Positions 23,449 through 34,900 of a stretch of DNA of 64,000 nt are shown here, in pieces. This DNA comes from Hirsutella rhossiliensis (Eukaryota; Ascomycota; Sordariomycetes; Hypocreales; Ophiocordycipitaceae). Every line of letters starts with the position of its first letter. Position 1 is the first letter of the stretch. Both the position numbers and the translations under genes were made by a program. The notes under the pieces were generated by a model that searched no databases, was not told where the DNA came from, and saw only the letters and a program-made list of their open reading frames with translations. Location of the stretch: assembly GCF_020360975.1 (NCBI RefSeq), contig NW_025408679.1, forward strand, positions 310,001 through 374,000, in the 5' to 3' direction.

Positions 23449-23467
23449 ACTGTACTGTACTGTACTT
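23449..23467. repeat. CTGTA microsatellite
   Basis: About four direct copies of the 5-bp unit CTGTA lie in the transporter-chitinase intergenic region. There is no coding role. Confidence 0.75.
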
Positions 23468-24049
23468 TTCTTGTTTCACAGACACGTCTTGCCTCTCGTA
23501 TTTCGGGGCCGTTATTGGAAGCAAATAACCCGGTCAGAACAATGATGCCGGGTTGGGACTGCGGAATATCAATTCCATTTCGAATACTTGGTGGTTGAGG
23601 GCTTGAGGCTGAAGACGAAAGCCCAAAAGTCTAGACGCCGCCGTTGGTCAGTGATGGGCTAGAGTAAGCGGCCGCGGTCTCGATATGGTTCGTCCGCGAG
23701 AGAGAGAGGGATCGCCCCGGGAACTTGTTAGTGCAGTTCAACTTCAGAAGTTCAGGCCATCCCACAGCTGCCACAGCATCCAGCAAACAGGGGAAAAGCT
23801 GGTAGGTAAGCATGCCGCGGGGGCGACTCTAAACCCTCGACTTCCTCTAAGAACATGAGATGCAAAACAACCAGTCAAGCGTGGCCGCCAGGCTTCCAGA
23901 AGCCTTGTCGTCTCATCCATGCGCCTTCTTGTTAGCTGCCGTGCGTGATTGACGTCCCGGAATTCAATAATGCGTTCGGTCGAAGTGACCGGCGAGTTCC
24001 CTTCTAGCTCCTGATCCAGATCAATGAATTCTTCCCCATCCCGTGCCCC

Positions 24050-24055
24050 TATAAA
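24050..24055 (+). promoter_or_regulatory. TATA box of the chitinase gene
   Basis: TATAAA lies 257 bases before the chitinase ATG and is followed by a long C/T- and CTCT-rich leader, the usual layout of strongly regulated fungal promoters. It is the clearest core promoter in the window. Confidence 0.6.
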
Positions 24056-24311
24056 TGCCCGAGTCCCATGCCGGAGACTCTCGAAAAAGAGAGGGAGAGC
24101 AAGACACACACGCATACTCTCCCTAATCAACTTCAAGCCTTGACGGCCTAATTCTCTCTCTCGACCTCTCTGGCTCGCAAGCCTCGACCCTTCTTTTCAC
24201 CTTGAAACAACCAAAATCAAACTCTCACACTACTCACTTCCCTTGAGCCTGCAAGGCAGCGCCACCCTTCGTCGTCGCCCACTCTCATTCAAGCTCCATA
24301 CCCCAACCGCG

Positions 24312-25612
24312 ATGCGCTGTTCCGCGTCGGACGTCTTGGCTGCAGCCACTGCTGCCTCGGCTGGCCCGAGATACATCATGTACTTGGACCAGTGAGTTCA
24401 CCATCGCGTCTAAGCAAGCAAAACTTGCCAATCGTGCCGGCGTCTTTCTGATCTCGTCTCAGATACCACCTCACCACTCTCCCCCCCAAGGACATCACCG
24501 CCGGCGTCAACGTTGTCATCACGGCCTTTGCTCCCTCCGCCACCTTCAACAACGGCTCCGAATACACTCCCTTCAAGCCTCTCAATGAGATCCGCGAAAT
24601 GTTTGACAGCGGAACAAAGGTGTGCATGGCCATTGGCGGCTGGGGCGACCTCGAGGGCTTCGGCATCGGCGCTGCCACCGACGAGTCCCGCAAGACCTTT
24701 GCCAAGAACGTGGCCAACACCGTCGAGAAGCTGGGCTATGACTGCGTGGGTGAGTTGCTGGCCCAAGCCCATACGTCTCATCCTCGCCCAGCATGCCCGC
24801 TGACCCCTTTGACAGACGTTGACTGGGAGTACCCCGGTGGCAACGGCGAGGACTACAAGAACATAACCAACGATAAGAAGACGAGCGAGATCGAGTCGTA
24901 TCCGATGCTCCTGTCCGAGATCAAGCAGGCCATTGGAGACAAGGAGCTGTCCATCGCCGTGCCCGCCAGGAAGCCCGACTTGATTGCCTACACCGCTGAG
25001 CAAATGCCCAAGGTCAACGCAGCCGTCGATTTTGTCAACGTGAGTGACGAGCGGCTTCCAGAGCGAGCGGTCGTTGGCTGACAGTGTGTGCTCCATCAGG
25101 TCATGACGTACGACATCATGAACCGCCGAGACAACGTGACCAACCACCAAAGCTCCGTCGTGGACTCCAAGGCAACAATCGAAATGTACATGGAGCTCGG
25201 CGTGAATGCCAGCAAGATGAATCTCGGCTTCGCTCTTTACGCCAAGTTTTTCGAGACAGACGGCGAGTGCACGCAGTCCGTCGGCTGCCCGACTGTTCTG
25301 CTCGAGTTTGAGAACGGCACCGACACGCAAAAATCTGGGGCCGTAACGTTTGAGACGCAGAGTTTCAGCGACCCCGCCTTCGCCGAGGCCCTGAAGAAGG
25401 GCAACCTGGACTCTGAGCGTGGAGGCCAGTGGTACTGGGACCCGGCGACCAAGAAGTACTGGACCTGGGACACGCCCCAGCTCGTGACTCGCAAGTTCAA
25501 CGACATCGTCAAGCCCATGCAGCTCGGCGGTGTCTTTGCCTGGAGCATGACCGAGGACAGCAACGACTGGGGTCACATAAAGGCCATGCAGGCGGGCGTC
25601 AAGGAGCTGTGA
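24312..25612 (+). CDS. Glycoside hydrolase family 18 chitinase
   Basis: Exons 24312-24391, 24463-24749, 24816-25039 and 25100-25612 give 367 residues. GH18 enzymes hydrolyse beta-1,4 linkages of chitin with substrate-assisted retention. Conserved features are YIMYLDQYH at the first strand, MAIGGWGD, the catalytic DCVDVDWEYPGG motif (proton donor E127, made by splicing intron 2), VMTYDIMNRRDN, and the terminal GGVFAWSMTEDSNDWG. The single catalytic domain fills the protein; no chitin-binding module is seen. The N-terminus MRCSASDVLAAATAASAGP is short and only weakly hydrophobic, so a classical signal peptide is doubtful. A role in wall remodelling or in degrading external chitin is possible. 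All introns have GTGAGT donors. A clear TATA box precedes it. Confidence 0.92.
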
Positions 25613-26026
25613 GGGTCGGTGCCGTTAGGACTTAAGGCGATGCCTTCAATGTGTATTTAGAGGGAAAATTGCGGACGCGAGTTCGACCCAAGGACAGCTT
25701 AGCTTGTAAGCCATCTTGCGGTTCCTTTGCGAACACAACAGTTGTTGGCATGTCATTGCTCCCAGGACGTCGAGTGAAATGTGCCGATCCGAAATACGCG
25801 CTTCGTAAGTTGAGCCTCAGTTGAGGTGGTCCAGGATTGTATCTGGCTATCTGCCCGTGTTCTTTCCAGAGGCAGTGGAGAGTGGGTCCTATCGAGTTGT
25901 CGAGCCACACCGCCCGGCAGAATTATCAGCCGCCATCACGATCTCGGACGCAATTCACCGAGATGCCAAGCGCGGACCAGAGGATCTTCGTCGGCCCAAT
26001 TGAAGCGCATCTTGACAGGCGCCGCC
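25613..26026. other. Intergenic region, chitinase 3' end to RRP45 promoter
   Basis: About 414 bases between two genes in the same direction. No TATA box or further gene is evident. Confidence 0.5.
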
Positions 26027-27012
26027 ATGCCTCGCGAAGCCTCGCCCTCCCTCTCGGAAAAGACCTTTGTGTCAAGGGCCCTGGAAGAAGGGCTGCGCCT
26101 GGACAACCGCAAATTCGACCAGTTCCGGCCGCTGCAGCTCGCCTTTGCCGACGATGAATATGGCGTCGCAGATGTCCGGTGCGGCAAGACGAGGTGTGTC
26201 CCGTCATGCTATTGTCCGTTCATATGGAATGGTAGTGGGGGGAGAAAATGAAGGAGGCTGTTTGCTAATCACACCATCTACCCCTCCCCTTCAGAGTTGT
26301 GGCCAAGGTCTCAGCCGAAGTGACGGTCCCCTTCACGGACCGCCCCTTTGACGGCGTCTTCACAATCACCTCGGAGCTCGGCCCCATGGTGGCCCCCTCC
26401 TTCGAAGCCAACCGCCCGACCGAGACCGAAGTCCTGCTGTCGCGGCTGCTGGAAAAGACGATACGGCGGTCGGGCGCCCTCGACACCGAGTCGCTGTGCC
26501 TGGTTGCGGGACAAAAGTGCTGGTCTGTCCGCGTCGACGTGCACGTCCTCTCGCATGACGGCAACCTGCTCGACACGGCGTGCCTGGCCGTCGTCGCGGC
26601 GCTGCGCCACTTCCGCAAGCCCGAGACGAGCATGCAGGGCGAGACGCTGACCGTCTACACGCCCGCCGAGCGGGAGCCCGTGCTGCTGAGCTGGCTGCAC
26701 TCGCCCTTTTGCGTCACCTTTAGCTTCTTTGGCGACGGGGGCGACGCCGTCCTGCTGGATACCACCTGGCTCGAGGAGCAGCTGAGGGTCAGCAGCTGCA
26801 CCTTCAGCCTCAACAAGCACGGCGAGATATGCCAGGTGTCCAAGCTTGGGGGCAGCGACATTGACGCGCCGATATTCGTACAGTGCGCCCAGACGGCGCT
26901 CAACAAGTCCAAGGAGTTTACGGATCTGGTAGACAGGAAACTGGGAGATGACGACAAGCGGAGAAACAAGGGGGGCCTACTGGCAGAGCTGACGGCGGAG
27001 AACGAGAGGTGA
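26027..27012 (+). CDS. RRP45: Exosome ring subunit Rrp45 (RNase PH-like)
   Basis: Exons 26027-26193 and 26295-27012 give 294 residues, with a 101-nt intron. Rrp45 (EXOSC9) is one of six RNase PH-fold subunits of the RNA exosome ring, which processes rRNA, snoRNA and decays mRNA in nucleus and cytoplasm. The eukaryotic ring is structural rather than catalytic. Evidence includes the N-terminal EKTFVSRALEEGLRLDNRK start typical of this subunit, DVRCGKTRVVAKVSAEV (joined by splicing), RPFDGVFTI, ESLCLVAGQKCWSVRVDVHVL and DGNLLDTACLAVVAALRHFRKP. The RNase PH domain spans nearly the whole protein. The C-terminus is a short charged helix (DLVDRKLGDDDKRRNKGG), shorter than the extended tail of human EXOSC9. 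Confidence 0.93.
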
Positions 27013-27284
27013 GAGGGGGGCCAAGCGTCTCCCCCTCCCCCCCCCTCTGTTGGCCGAGGCGCACCATGGTAGAACAAAATATGAGGCATGACGATACCCC
27101 CCAAACCAAGAATATCAACGTCTCTATGTGCCGGTGAGAAATGCAAGTAGTCGCCATAGCTGGCACCGCCCTTGTCAGTCGCTAGCGGCGACGACAGGCT
27201 AGAAATCTATACATCCAAGACGCCGCGCCAAATGTCACTCGACCACGCACCCGCCCAAGAGGGCCCGTAGCACATCAACGGCCG

Positions 27285-27991
27285 CTACCTCATGACTGGC
27301 GGTCGGGACTCCTTATTCCATTGGACCCTCGTCCGTACCCAGTCGACGGCCTCTCTAACACCGTCTCCCGTCAGGGCGCTCATGGACAGCACCCTCGAGT
27401 CGCGGATGCTGCTGGCTTTGTCGCCCTCCATGACCTTTTTGACGAGCCCCTCCTTGATGCGAATCGTCTCGACGCAGTCCTCGCAGTCCTGTTTGTTGGC
27501 GAGGATGAGCAAGGGCACGCCCTCGGTCTCCGAGTGCTGCAGCACGTCCTCGAGGACGAGGCGGCACTCTTCAAGGCGGCCGCCGTCGTCGCCGTCGAGA
27601 GAGCCATCGCCAATGTCAGTGCTGTCGATAATGAAGACGATGGCGTGGCAGCTGGCGTAGTAGCTCTGCCACAGGTTGCGCAGGGACATCTGGCCGCCGA
27701 CGTCCCACAGCTTGAGGTACATGTCCGGGAGGGTGATGGTGGAGACGTTTTGGCCGACAGTCGGGACCGTCTTGAGCTTGGGCTCGGCGGCGTCGGGGAT
27801 AAAGAGCGACTTGACCTGCTCGTGGAACGTCGTCTTGCCAGCATTGTCGAGGCCGAGGAGGATGACGGAGTACTCTGAGTGAGGTCAGCGGCGAGGGGCA
27901 AGGGGCAAGGGGCAAGGGGCCGAGGCAGACGGGCTGGCGGACCTTCTTTGCTCGTCGCATAGAGGTAGAGGCCCCTGGCGAGGTGGTACAT
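27285..27991 (-). CDS. ARL3: ARL3/ARFRP1-type Golgi small GTPase
   Basis: Exons 27991-27943 and 27874-27285 (minus) give 212 residues. Yeast Arl3 (ARFRP1 in animals) works at the trans-Golgi upstream of Arl1 and golgins. The N-terminus MYHLARGLY has tyrosine rather than glycine at position 2. This fits the family mode of NatC acetylation and recruitment by Sys1 rather than myristoylation. Nucleotide motifs are GLDNAGKTT, TVPTVGQNV, WDVGGQ, NKQD and SAL. A short acidic insert (DIGDGSLDGDDGG) occurs after the DST segment. The intron 27942-27875 has an unusual GTCCGC donor and is packed with GGGGCAA repeats. The gene is convergent with RRP45 (272 bp) and divergent from the exchanger. Confidence 0.9.
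27895..27919 (+). repeat. G-quadruplex motif in the ARL3 intron
   Basis: Four runs of GGGG separated by CAA, that is (GGGGCAA)3 then GGGG, on the plus strand, which is the template strand for ARL3. It meets the standard rule for an intramolecular G-quadruplex with three-base loops. In the transcript this is a C-rich polypyrimidine-like stretch ahead of the branch site and acceptor, which may be its ordinary function. Confidence 0.75.
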
Positions 27992-29006
27992 TTTGGGCCT
28001 CGATCCTCGCCGCGGACCGTTTCTCGTGGCTGTTACCGCTGCTGCCGTTGCCTCCTCGGCGACGGCGTCATGGGGGTTGCGCTCGGGGCGACTCAATGGA
28101 TCGGAGGCGTCGGCGGTGGCAGCAGTAGCGGTCTTTGCTGGTGGTTCGCGATGGGAGAGTCCAAAGACGTCGCGAGTTGAAGTTGTGGCGGAAGCGCATA
28201 TGGCTCTACGGAGTACCTACGGAGTACGTAGTAGGCGCGAAGTACTTCGCAGGTACCAAGTGCAAGTGCCTCCAGACACGTGGGATGAGACCATTGTACC
28301 GGATCGTACGAGCACGGCACTTTACGTGGGGGCCAGGTACACGTGTAGGTAAGCTGTCAAGTGCAAAGCGCAGGTTCACCCGTAACGGTAATACCTTATA
28401 AGAGACCCCATCTCCTGGTTTGAGATGAGCACTGAGTAACTATACGAATACCCATTTCAACAGCACCATTCGCTCCCGCTGTCGGGCTCAACTCCGCCTG
28501 CCCCTGTGCCGTGCTTCCTTAGCGGCCTGCCTGACCGATGAATGGCCCGAGGTACCTCCTGCTTGACAGAGGTGGTCGTTGCACAGAGCATGTACAGTAC
28601 CTGCGCTGTACCCTCAGTTACCCTGCCGTGCCGTGTGTCCGGTAGCATCGGGACGCTTAGCGGTTATCTGTACTAGTGACGAGACCTTGGATTGTTAGCG
28701 GGTATCCGTACGTAAACAAATGTACCCGAGCTCGTATCCGTACCTGCTTGCTTGCTCTCAAGGACAGAGTGTCGGCCGAAGAGACTCGACAAGGGTCCTT
28801 TCTTTTCCCGACCTCAAACCAGCGCCGCAACAAACTTGCACACTTTCTCAGCCGCCCTCTCCGTCCGTCGGCTCCCGTCGAGAGAGCCTGGCGCCCGCGA
28901 CCAAAACCCGTTTCTCGACCGTCGTGTTCAGCCGCCCCATGCACCCAGCACGGGTCCCGCCGTGAGAGAGGCTCGCGCACGAGCTTCATCCGCCAGATTC
29001 GCGACG
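27992..29006. promoter_or_regulatory. Divergent promoter region ARL3 / exchanger with TACGGAGTAC motifs
   Basis: The 1-kb gap should hold both promoters. It contains two TACGGAGTAC copies at 28207-28216 and 28218-28227, followed by the perfect 14-bp palindrome GCGAAGTACTTCGC at 28237-28250, and several CACGTG-like words near 28279-28345. No gene is supported. Confidence 0.5.
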
Positions 29007-31283
29007 ATGCTGTCCTCTGCCCGGGTCGCCGACATGGGCCTTCGGCTCGTCGGTGCGTTTACCCTCGCGCGAAGCCCGCGCCCGTCTCCTGCTGACAGCT
29101 CCTTTCTTCCTCGACAGGGCGCGCGGCCGAAGAGTCTGACCCCGAAGGTTCGTCGCAGTCCCGGAACATCCACTTGAAGATGGAGGCGCTTCAGCCCAAG
29201 GTCGAGAGACGACAAGACTCGCGCTGACGACTCCAACGCAGGGGGCGACTCGGCGCAAAAGGAGCTCTTCGCCGCCTGGGCCCTCTTCATCTCCATCATG
29301 CTCCTCATCGCCGCCTTCTTCACCAGCTACATGCTCCAGATGAAAAAGGTCACGGCCGTCCACGAGACCGTCATCTCCATCTTTGCCGGTTCGCTCCCGC
29401 ACTCCCCCTCCCCCTCTCGCCGCCTGCCGCCTCGCTGACCTCCGACTCTCCATGCGCCAGGAATGATTGTCGGCCTCGTCCTCCTCGTCACGTCGGGCGA
29501 CTCGATCCGAAACCTCATCAGCTTCGACTACCAAATCTTCTTCAACCTCCTCCTCCCCCCCATCATCCTCTCCTCGGGCTACGAACTCCACCAGGCCAAC
29601 TTCTTCCGCAACATCGGCACCATCCTCACCTTTGCCTTTGCCGGCACCTTTCTCTCCGCCGTCGTCATCGGCCTCATCCTCTGGCTCTTTACCCAGATCC
29701 CCGGCACCCTCAAAATGACGTTTGTCGACGCAATCTCCGTCGGTGCCACCCTCTCCGCCACCGACCCCGTCACCATCCTCGCCATCTTCAACACGTACAA
29801 GGTCGACCCCAAGCTCTACACCATCATCTTTGGCGAGTCCATCCTCAACGACGCCATTGCCATTGTCATCTTCGAGACGGCCCAGAAGTACAACAAGGGC
29901 GAGGCCAGCAGCTACGGCATCCTTAGCTTCTTCGAGGGTACCGGCATCTTCCTGCTCGTCTTTTTCGGCAGCCTGCTCATCGGCGTCGTCGTCGGCGTCG
30001 GAACCGCCCTCCTCTTGAAGTTTACCTACCTGAGGAGGCTGCCCAAGATTGAAAGCTGCCTCATTGTCCTCATTTCCTACGCCACCTACTTCTTTTCGCA
30101 TGGCGTACACATGTCTGGTAGGCCCCCTGTCAACCTTGCACCGTCATCTCACCACTCTCGACTGATGTGACCGAAAGGAATCGTGTCGTTGCTCTTCTGC
30201 GGCATCACTCTCAAGCACTACGCCTACTTCAACATGTCGAGACGCACGCAGCTCACCACGAAGTACATCTTCCAGGTCATTTCGCAGCTGTCGGAAAACT
30301 TCATCTTCATCTACCTCGGGCTGGCCCTCTTCACGGATAATGCGCTGCAGTTCCAGCCCCCGCTCATCATCGTTACCGTCCTCGCCGTCTGCGCCGCTAG
30401 ATGGGTCGCCGTGTTCCCCCTGTCCCGGGCCATCAACTGGTTCATCCGATACCGCGCCCGCCGTAGGGGCGTGGAGGTCAACGACGAACTCCCCTACAAC
30501 TACCAGGCCATGCTCTTCTGGGCCGGCCTCCGGGGCGCCGTTGGCGTCGCCCTGGCCGCTCTTCTCACCGGCGAGAACTCGTACGCCCTCAGGGCGACCG
30601 TCTTGGTCGTCGTCGTGCTCACCGTCATCATATTTGGCGGCACCACGGCTCGCATGCTGGAGATTCTGGGCATCCGCACCGGCGTCGTCGAAGAAATCGA
30701 CAGCGACGACGAGTTCGACATCGAGTCCTTTGGCGGCGGCATCCAGGCCAAGCGATCGGGCGCCGCCCTTGGATACAACCCACGCCGGAACGGCAACGTG
30801 GCCCTCAACAACCTCGAGGTCCGGGGAACCCGCTCCGCCTCCTACGTGTCCGGCCACTCGTCACCCCTGCCCGGCAGCCTGAGCCGTAAGAACTCAAACG
30901 GCCGCAGCCAGGACGACGAGTTTGAGCGTGCCGACCTCCTCGGCCGTAGCCAGACCGAGGACTCGGACCTCGGCAGCGACATCGACACGTCCGACCTCCC
31001 TCCGCCCGCGCGTCGTTCCCCGCACTCGCGCACCAGCCCCAACCACCCGCCCCCGCCCGACAGCGCCTTCATGAGCCCGTCAAGCGACCCCCCCGCCGCG
31101 CCGCCCATCACCGCCACCGGCGCCATCAGGCAGCTGTTCAGCGCCGAGGACCCGGCCGGCCTGTTCCGCCAGCTGGACGAGGACTTTATCAAGCCGCGGC
31201 TGCTGCTCCACGGCGACGGCAGGGGCGGGGGAGGAGGAAGTGGAGGGGGAGGGGGAAGTGGCGGCGCAGGGGGATCAAGTTGA
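29007..31283 (+). CDS. NHX1: NHX1-type endosomal Na+(K+)/H+ exchanger
   Basis: Exons 29007-29052, 29118-29147, 29242-29388, 29461-30117 and 30178-31283 give 661 residues. Nhx1/NHE6-9 exchangers swap luminal H+ for Na+ or K+ in late endosomes and vacuoles and affect sorting. Visible are FFNLLLPPIIL (residues about 101-111, the amiloride-region helix), SATDPVTILAIF (about 173-184), FGESILNDAIAIVIF (about 198-212, ion-site Asp in ND), HGVHMSGIVSLLFCGI and GLRGAVGVALA. About a dozen hydrophobic helices occupy residues 40-480. The cytosolic tail is serine/proline-rich and ends in GGGGGSGGGGGSGGAGGSS. The first two exons (46 and 30 nt) are short and their splice calls are the weakest. Confidence 0.9.
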
Positions 31284-31900
31284 GAGGATGACATACCCCC
31301 CTTCAACCTTTGACCTTGCACTCCTCTACTTGTGTAACCATTATGAATCGGCATGTCGGCATGACTACTGGGTGGACCGGAACACTGCGCGGCTCGTGGC
31401 CCGAGGCCCACCGTCTGGCGTTTTGTCCCATCTTTTCTCCATGTTCTTCTTCTTCCATAGACAAATACATGGCAGTTCTTTCTTCAGAGGCCGAACCAGG
31501 GCAAAGCAGGACTAAGTGAGACGGGGCGAGTTTTGGTTGGTTTTTGTCTTCGTTGCTGGCTCGACGACGCACAAGTCGCACGAGCAAGGAGCAGGGGGCC
31601 GTGGCACGTCCCACGACGACGCTGCGTCCCGGGCCAGTCGTGTCGATTTTGAGCCTACATGTACTCATCCATCCTAACTATGTACAGAAAATCCACCCGC
31701 TTTCTTTACAGTGTCGGGCGTTCTCTTCCTCTCTATATATCCGTGCCGTCCATGATCGGCACAGCTCCAAGACCGTATTCCTGTCTATTGCTGTCCCGCC
31801 GCAGAAAATCAATTGACCAGCAGAGATCAGGACACCGAAAAGGGGTAGCAAGAGGCGAGGATGTGGCTTTCAGAGTCCAAAATCCCCTGTTGGGGGGCCC
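31284..31900. other. Intergenic DNA between convergent genes
   Basis: About 617 bases containing the 3' regions of the exchanger (+) and VID21 (-), with AT-richer stretches near 31650-31750 that could hold polyadenylation signals. No gene is visible. Confidence 0.55.
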
Positions 31901-34900
31901 CTACTTGCCCACGGCCGAAGGCGTCGCACTGCCGCTGGGTGCGCGTTGTTGAGACTGCACCGGGCTCGCAGATGCAGCGACCGGAGTAGCCACAGGAGGC
32001 ACGGGGGTGCTCCCCTTTGTGGCAACGTGTTGCTGAAACTGCGGCTGCTGTTGCTGCGGGGGCGTTGGCGCCGGCGGCTTCTGTTGAGGTACCTGCTGAC
32101 GCTGCTGCTGTTGAAGAAGATGGTGTTGATGCTGCTGGAGCCGGATTTGAACCTGATGCTGCTGGGCCTTGGGTGGTTGTTGACCCTGCTGTTGCTGCTG
32201 CTGCTGCTGCTGTTGCCGAAGCAGCGCCGCATACTGGTGTGGGCTTGTCGTTCCAGCAATGCTGCTGGCAATGCCGGCCTGGCCAGGTGAGCCCGCCGCA
32301 GCATTCATGGCGTTTTGCCGCTGCGCCATCATGGCCCGCGTGAGGTGCTCCGTCGCGAGCTGCCGCGCCTGCTCCGAGGTCAAGTTTGGGTTCTTGGCCC
32401 GGAAATTCGTTTCCATGTGGCTGAGCTGCACAGCGATTGCCGGGGGGAGCTGCGGATGCGCACGCTGTCCAGGGGAAGGGGTGGTGGCCGCGGACGGCAT
32501 GTGGAGGCCGTTCGCCTGTGTCGCACCAACACTGTTTCCGTTGGTGGCCGCAGCAGCGTACGAAGCCATCATTGCCTGCGCGTTGTTCATAAAGGTCTGC
32601 TGGCTGAGGCCGTTGATACCGTTCCGCAGTGGCGGCGAATTGTGTTGACTCGCCCCGCCAGGGGTGCCGGGATTGCCCTGCTGCTGCTGCTGCTGCTGCT
32701 GCGGTTGGTGTTGCGGTTGGGGCTGCGGCTGCTGATGGTGATGCTGCTGCTGCTGTGCTTGTTGAATCTGTACGGCGGCGCGCTGCTGCTCTGAGATTCG
32801 TTGAGCTCGCAGCATCAAGCTGGCGTCCGGCTGCTGATTAGGCATCGCCAACCTATGCTGTCCTTGCGTGGCCTGCACCTGCGTCTGTGGTGTACCGTCC
32901 ATCTGCGTGGGGGCTGAAAGGCCGCCATTCATCTGAGCCTGGACACCGGCGGCACCGACTCCATTTGCGGGAGCCTGCATCGGCATGCGTGGCCGGTTCT
33001 GGCCGGCCGCGACCGCAGCAGCGGCAGCGGCGAGCTGGCTGGACATGGGACGAGCAGCCCCGTTCATACTGGGGTTGGCACCAGGATGGTTTGCGTTCTG
33101 GCCAGGCATGCCGGCCCCGGGGGCTCCGGTGGCCTGAGCAGCCTGGGCTTGTACTCGGGCCTGCATGGCGGCTCGTCGCTGTGCCTCTTGACGTTGCGCG
33201 TACTGCGCCATCTTTTCTGCCAAAGCCTGGTCCCTTTCCCAGCGCATGAGGCTGTAATCCCTAGGTGTCTTGGCCGGTCTCTGGGACATGGCGTCGTTAG
33301 TCTTCTTGTTGGCGCTGTTCTGCGAGGCAGAGTGCTGTTGCTTCTGGATCGCAGTCTCTCGCTTCTTTGCAAGCTTTCTCATAGCATCGAGCATAGTCAG
33401 GTGCTTCTGGTTGCGGCGCCTCTCCACTCTAAGAGGGATGGAGGGCCGCCGGCGTATCGGTGTGACGGCACCACCAGAGGCACTGGCTTGCTGTGCAGCC
33501 AGTTGGTTCTGCTGGGCAATGACGCGCTGCGCGGCCTCGATCCTGCTGTTGTACGCCTTGAAGTACTGCGTCTTTTGCATATCGGCCGGGAGGCCCTCGA
33601 GGTTGATCCAACGCTCGAAACACTCCCACGGCGTCCGCCTCTCGGCACCCGCCGCAAAAGAGGACTTGGTTGACAGCATGCTTGAGATGAGAGACCAGTT
33701 GTACGAGTACTCCCGCACGAGCCCGCGAAGCTCGTCGTCTTCAGCCACTGTCCATTGAGAGGGGCTGCGAGATTCGTAGAAGCTTTGAGTAGGCATGGTG
33801 TGTTCGGATGGAGGCCGGAACTGGTGACCTGCGTGGAGGCGATCGCGTATGTGTTTCGACTCGGGGTTGAACAAGGCGACCTCGCCGGTTTGTGGAGGCA
33901 GCTTGACACTGTGCACCAGCTGGTCCCGAACAAACTGTCCGTTCTTGTCGTCGTCATCATCGTCCTCGTTCTCATAGTCATAACGACTGCGCTTTTGTGG
34001 AGGGCGATTGGCTGCCAGCTTCATCTCTCCCTCGACGTACTTGCTCAAAGGCAAAGCCAGACGTCGCCAGTGCGCATCTGGATCGAACTCGTGACTCGAC
34101 ATGTCGGACTTTGGTACCTTCAAAGGTGACCCGTACATCGGCAGCTCCTCCAGCAGCTTGTCCGAGGCTGCTGTCCTTCGCAGCCCAAACACGACATCGC
34201 CCTCCTGGAGGGCAAATATTGCAGACGGGGCCACCGTTTCGACAAAGTCCTCGACGAGGTCGTCGACATTCCTCGGTGACTCGACGTCGCCAGATGACAC
34301 GAGATCCGGCGTAGGCTGGTTCTCGAGGCCGCCCTCACCCACGTCGACCATGGGCGTGTCTTGCTCGGCGACTTGTGCCTTGAGCGGAATCGCAGCTTCG
34401 ACCTGTAGATACTTGCGTTCCTCAGGGCTGGCTTCATGCCATTCCGCACAAGCATAGGCCAGGTTTCGCGCAACCGCCCTTTTCCATTTCCGCTCCTCGC
34501 GGAAGTCGGTGCGCATCCACTTCATCTCTTGCAGCAGCAAGTCCCAGTGGGAAGGTGGCCGTGTCGGTTCCGGACAGCGTTTGGGCTGTCGTAAGGACCA
34601 CTTGTCGTGCTGCTGCAGGTGATACACCCTCCTGAGGACTCTGCAAGCCTGGTGGTCCTGTATCACGAGGTGGGCGTCCGGTGTGGAAATGGTCTTGTTT
34701 GCCTGGAAGAGGATCCTTTCCAAAGGCTGCATCCATTTTGATGATCCAGTAAAGTTCTGCACGAAAAGAGGAGTGTAGTAGTCGTCGGATGCTTGAAACG
34801 TCTCTTTGTGGCCAGGAACCAAGGCCTTGTCATCAACCCGCTTGGGCTGCTTCCCGAACAGTACCGTCGACGCATGGTTCTTGACCCTATCTCTTCTTGC

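Larger units (their letters stand above)
22407..24311. other. Long intergenic region between transporter and chitinase (divergent)
   Basis: About 1.9 kb contains the promoters of both flanking genes. I see a CTGTA microsatellite near 23450-23466, an unassigned TATAAA at 22515-22520, the chitinase TATA box at 24050 and a CT-rich leader at 24140-24300. The several short frames in it have no recognisable domain and carry the codon look of non-coding GC-rich DNA. A small undetected gene or non-coding RNA cannot be excluded. Confidence 0.5.

Noticed and set aside
24410..25576. 388-codon frame antisense to the chitinase
   Set aside because: It spans the chitinase introns on the opposite strand without relation to its splice sites and has no recognisable feature.
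28986..30110. 374-codon acidic frame antisense to the exchanger
   Set aside because: Its E/D/G-rich composition mirrors the C-rich codon bias of the sense strand and it covers introns of a well supported gene.
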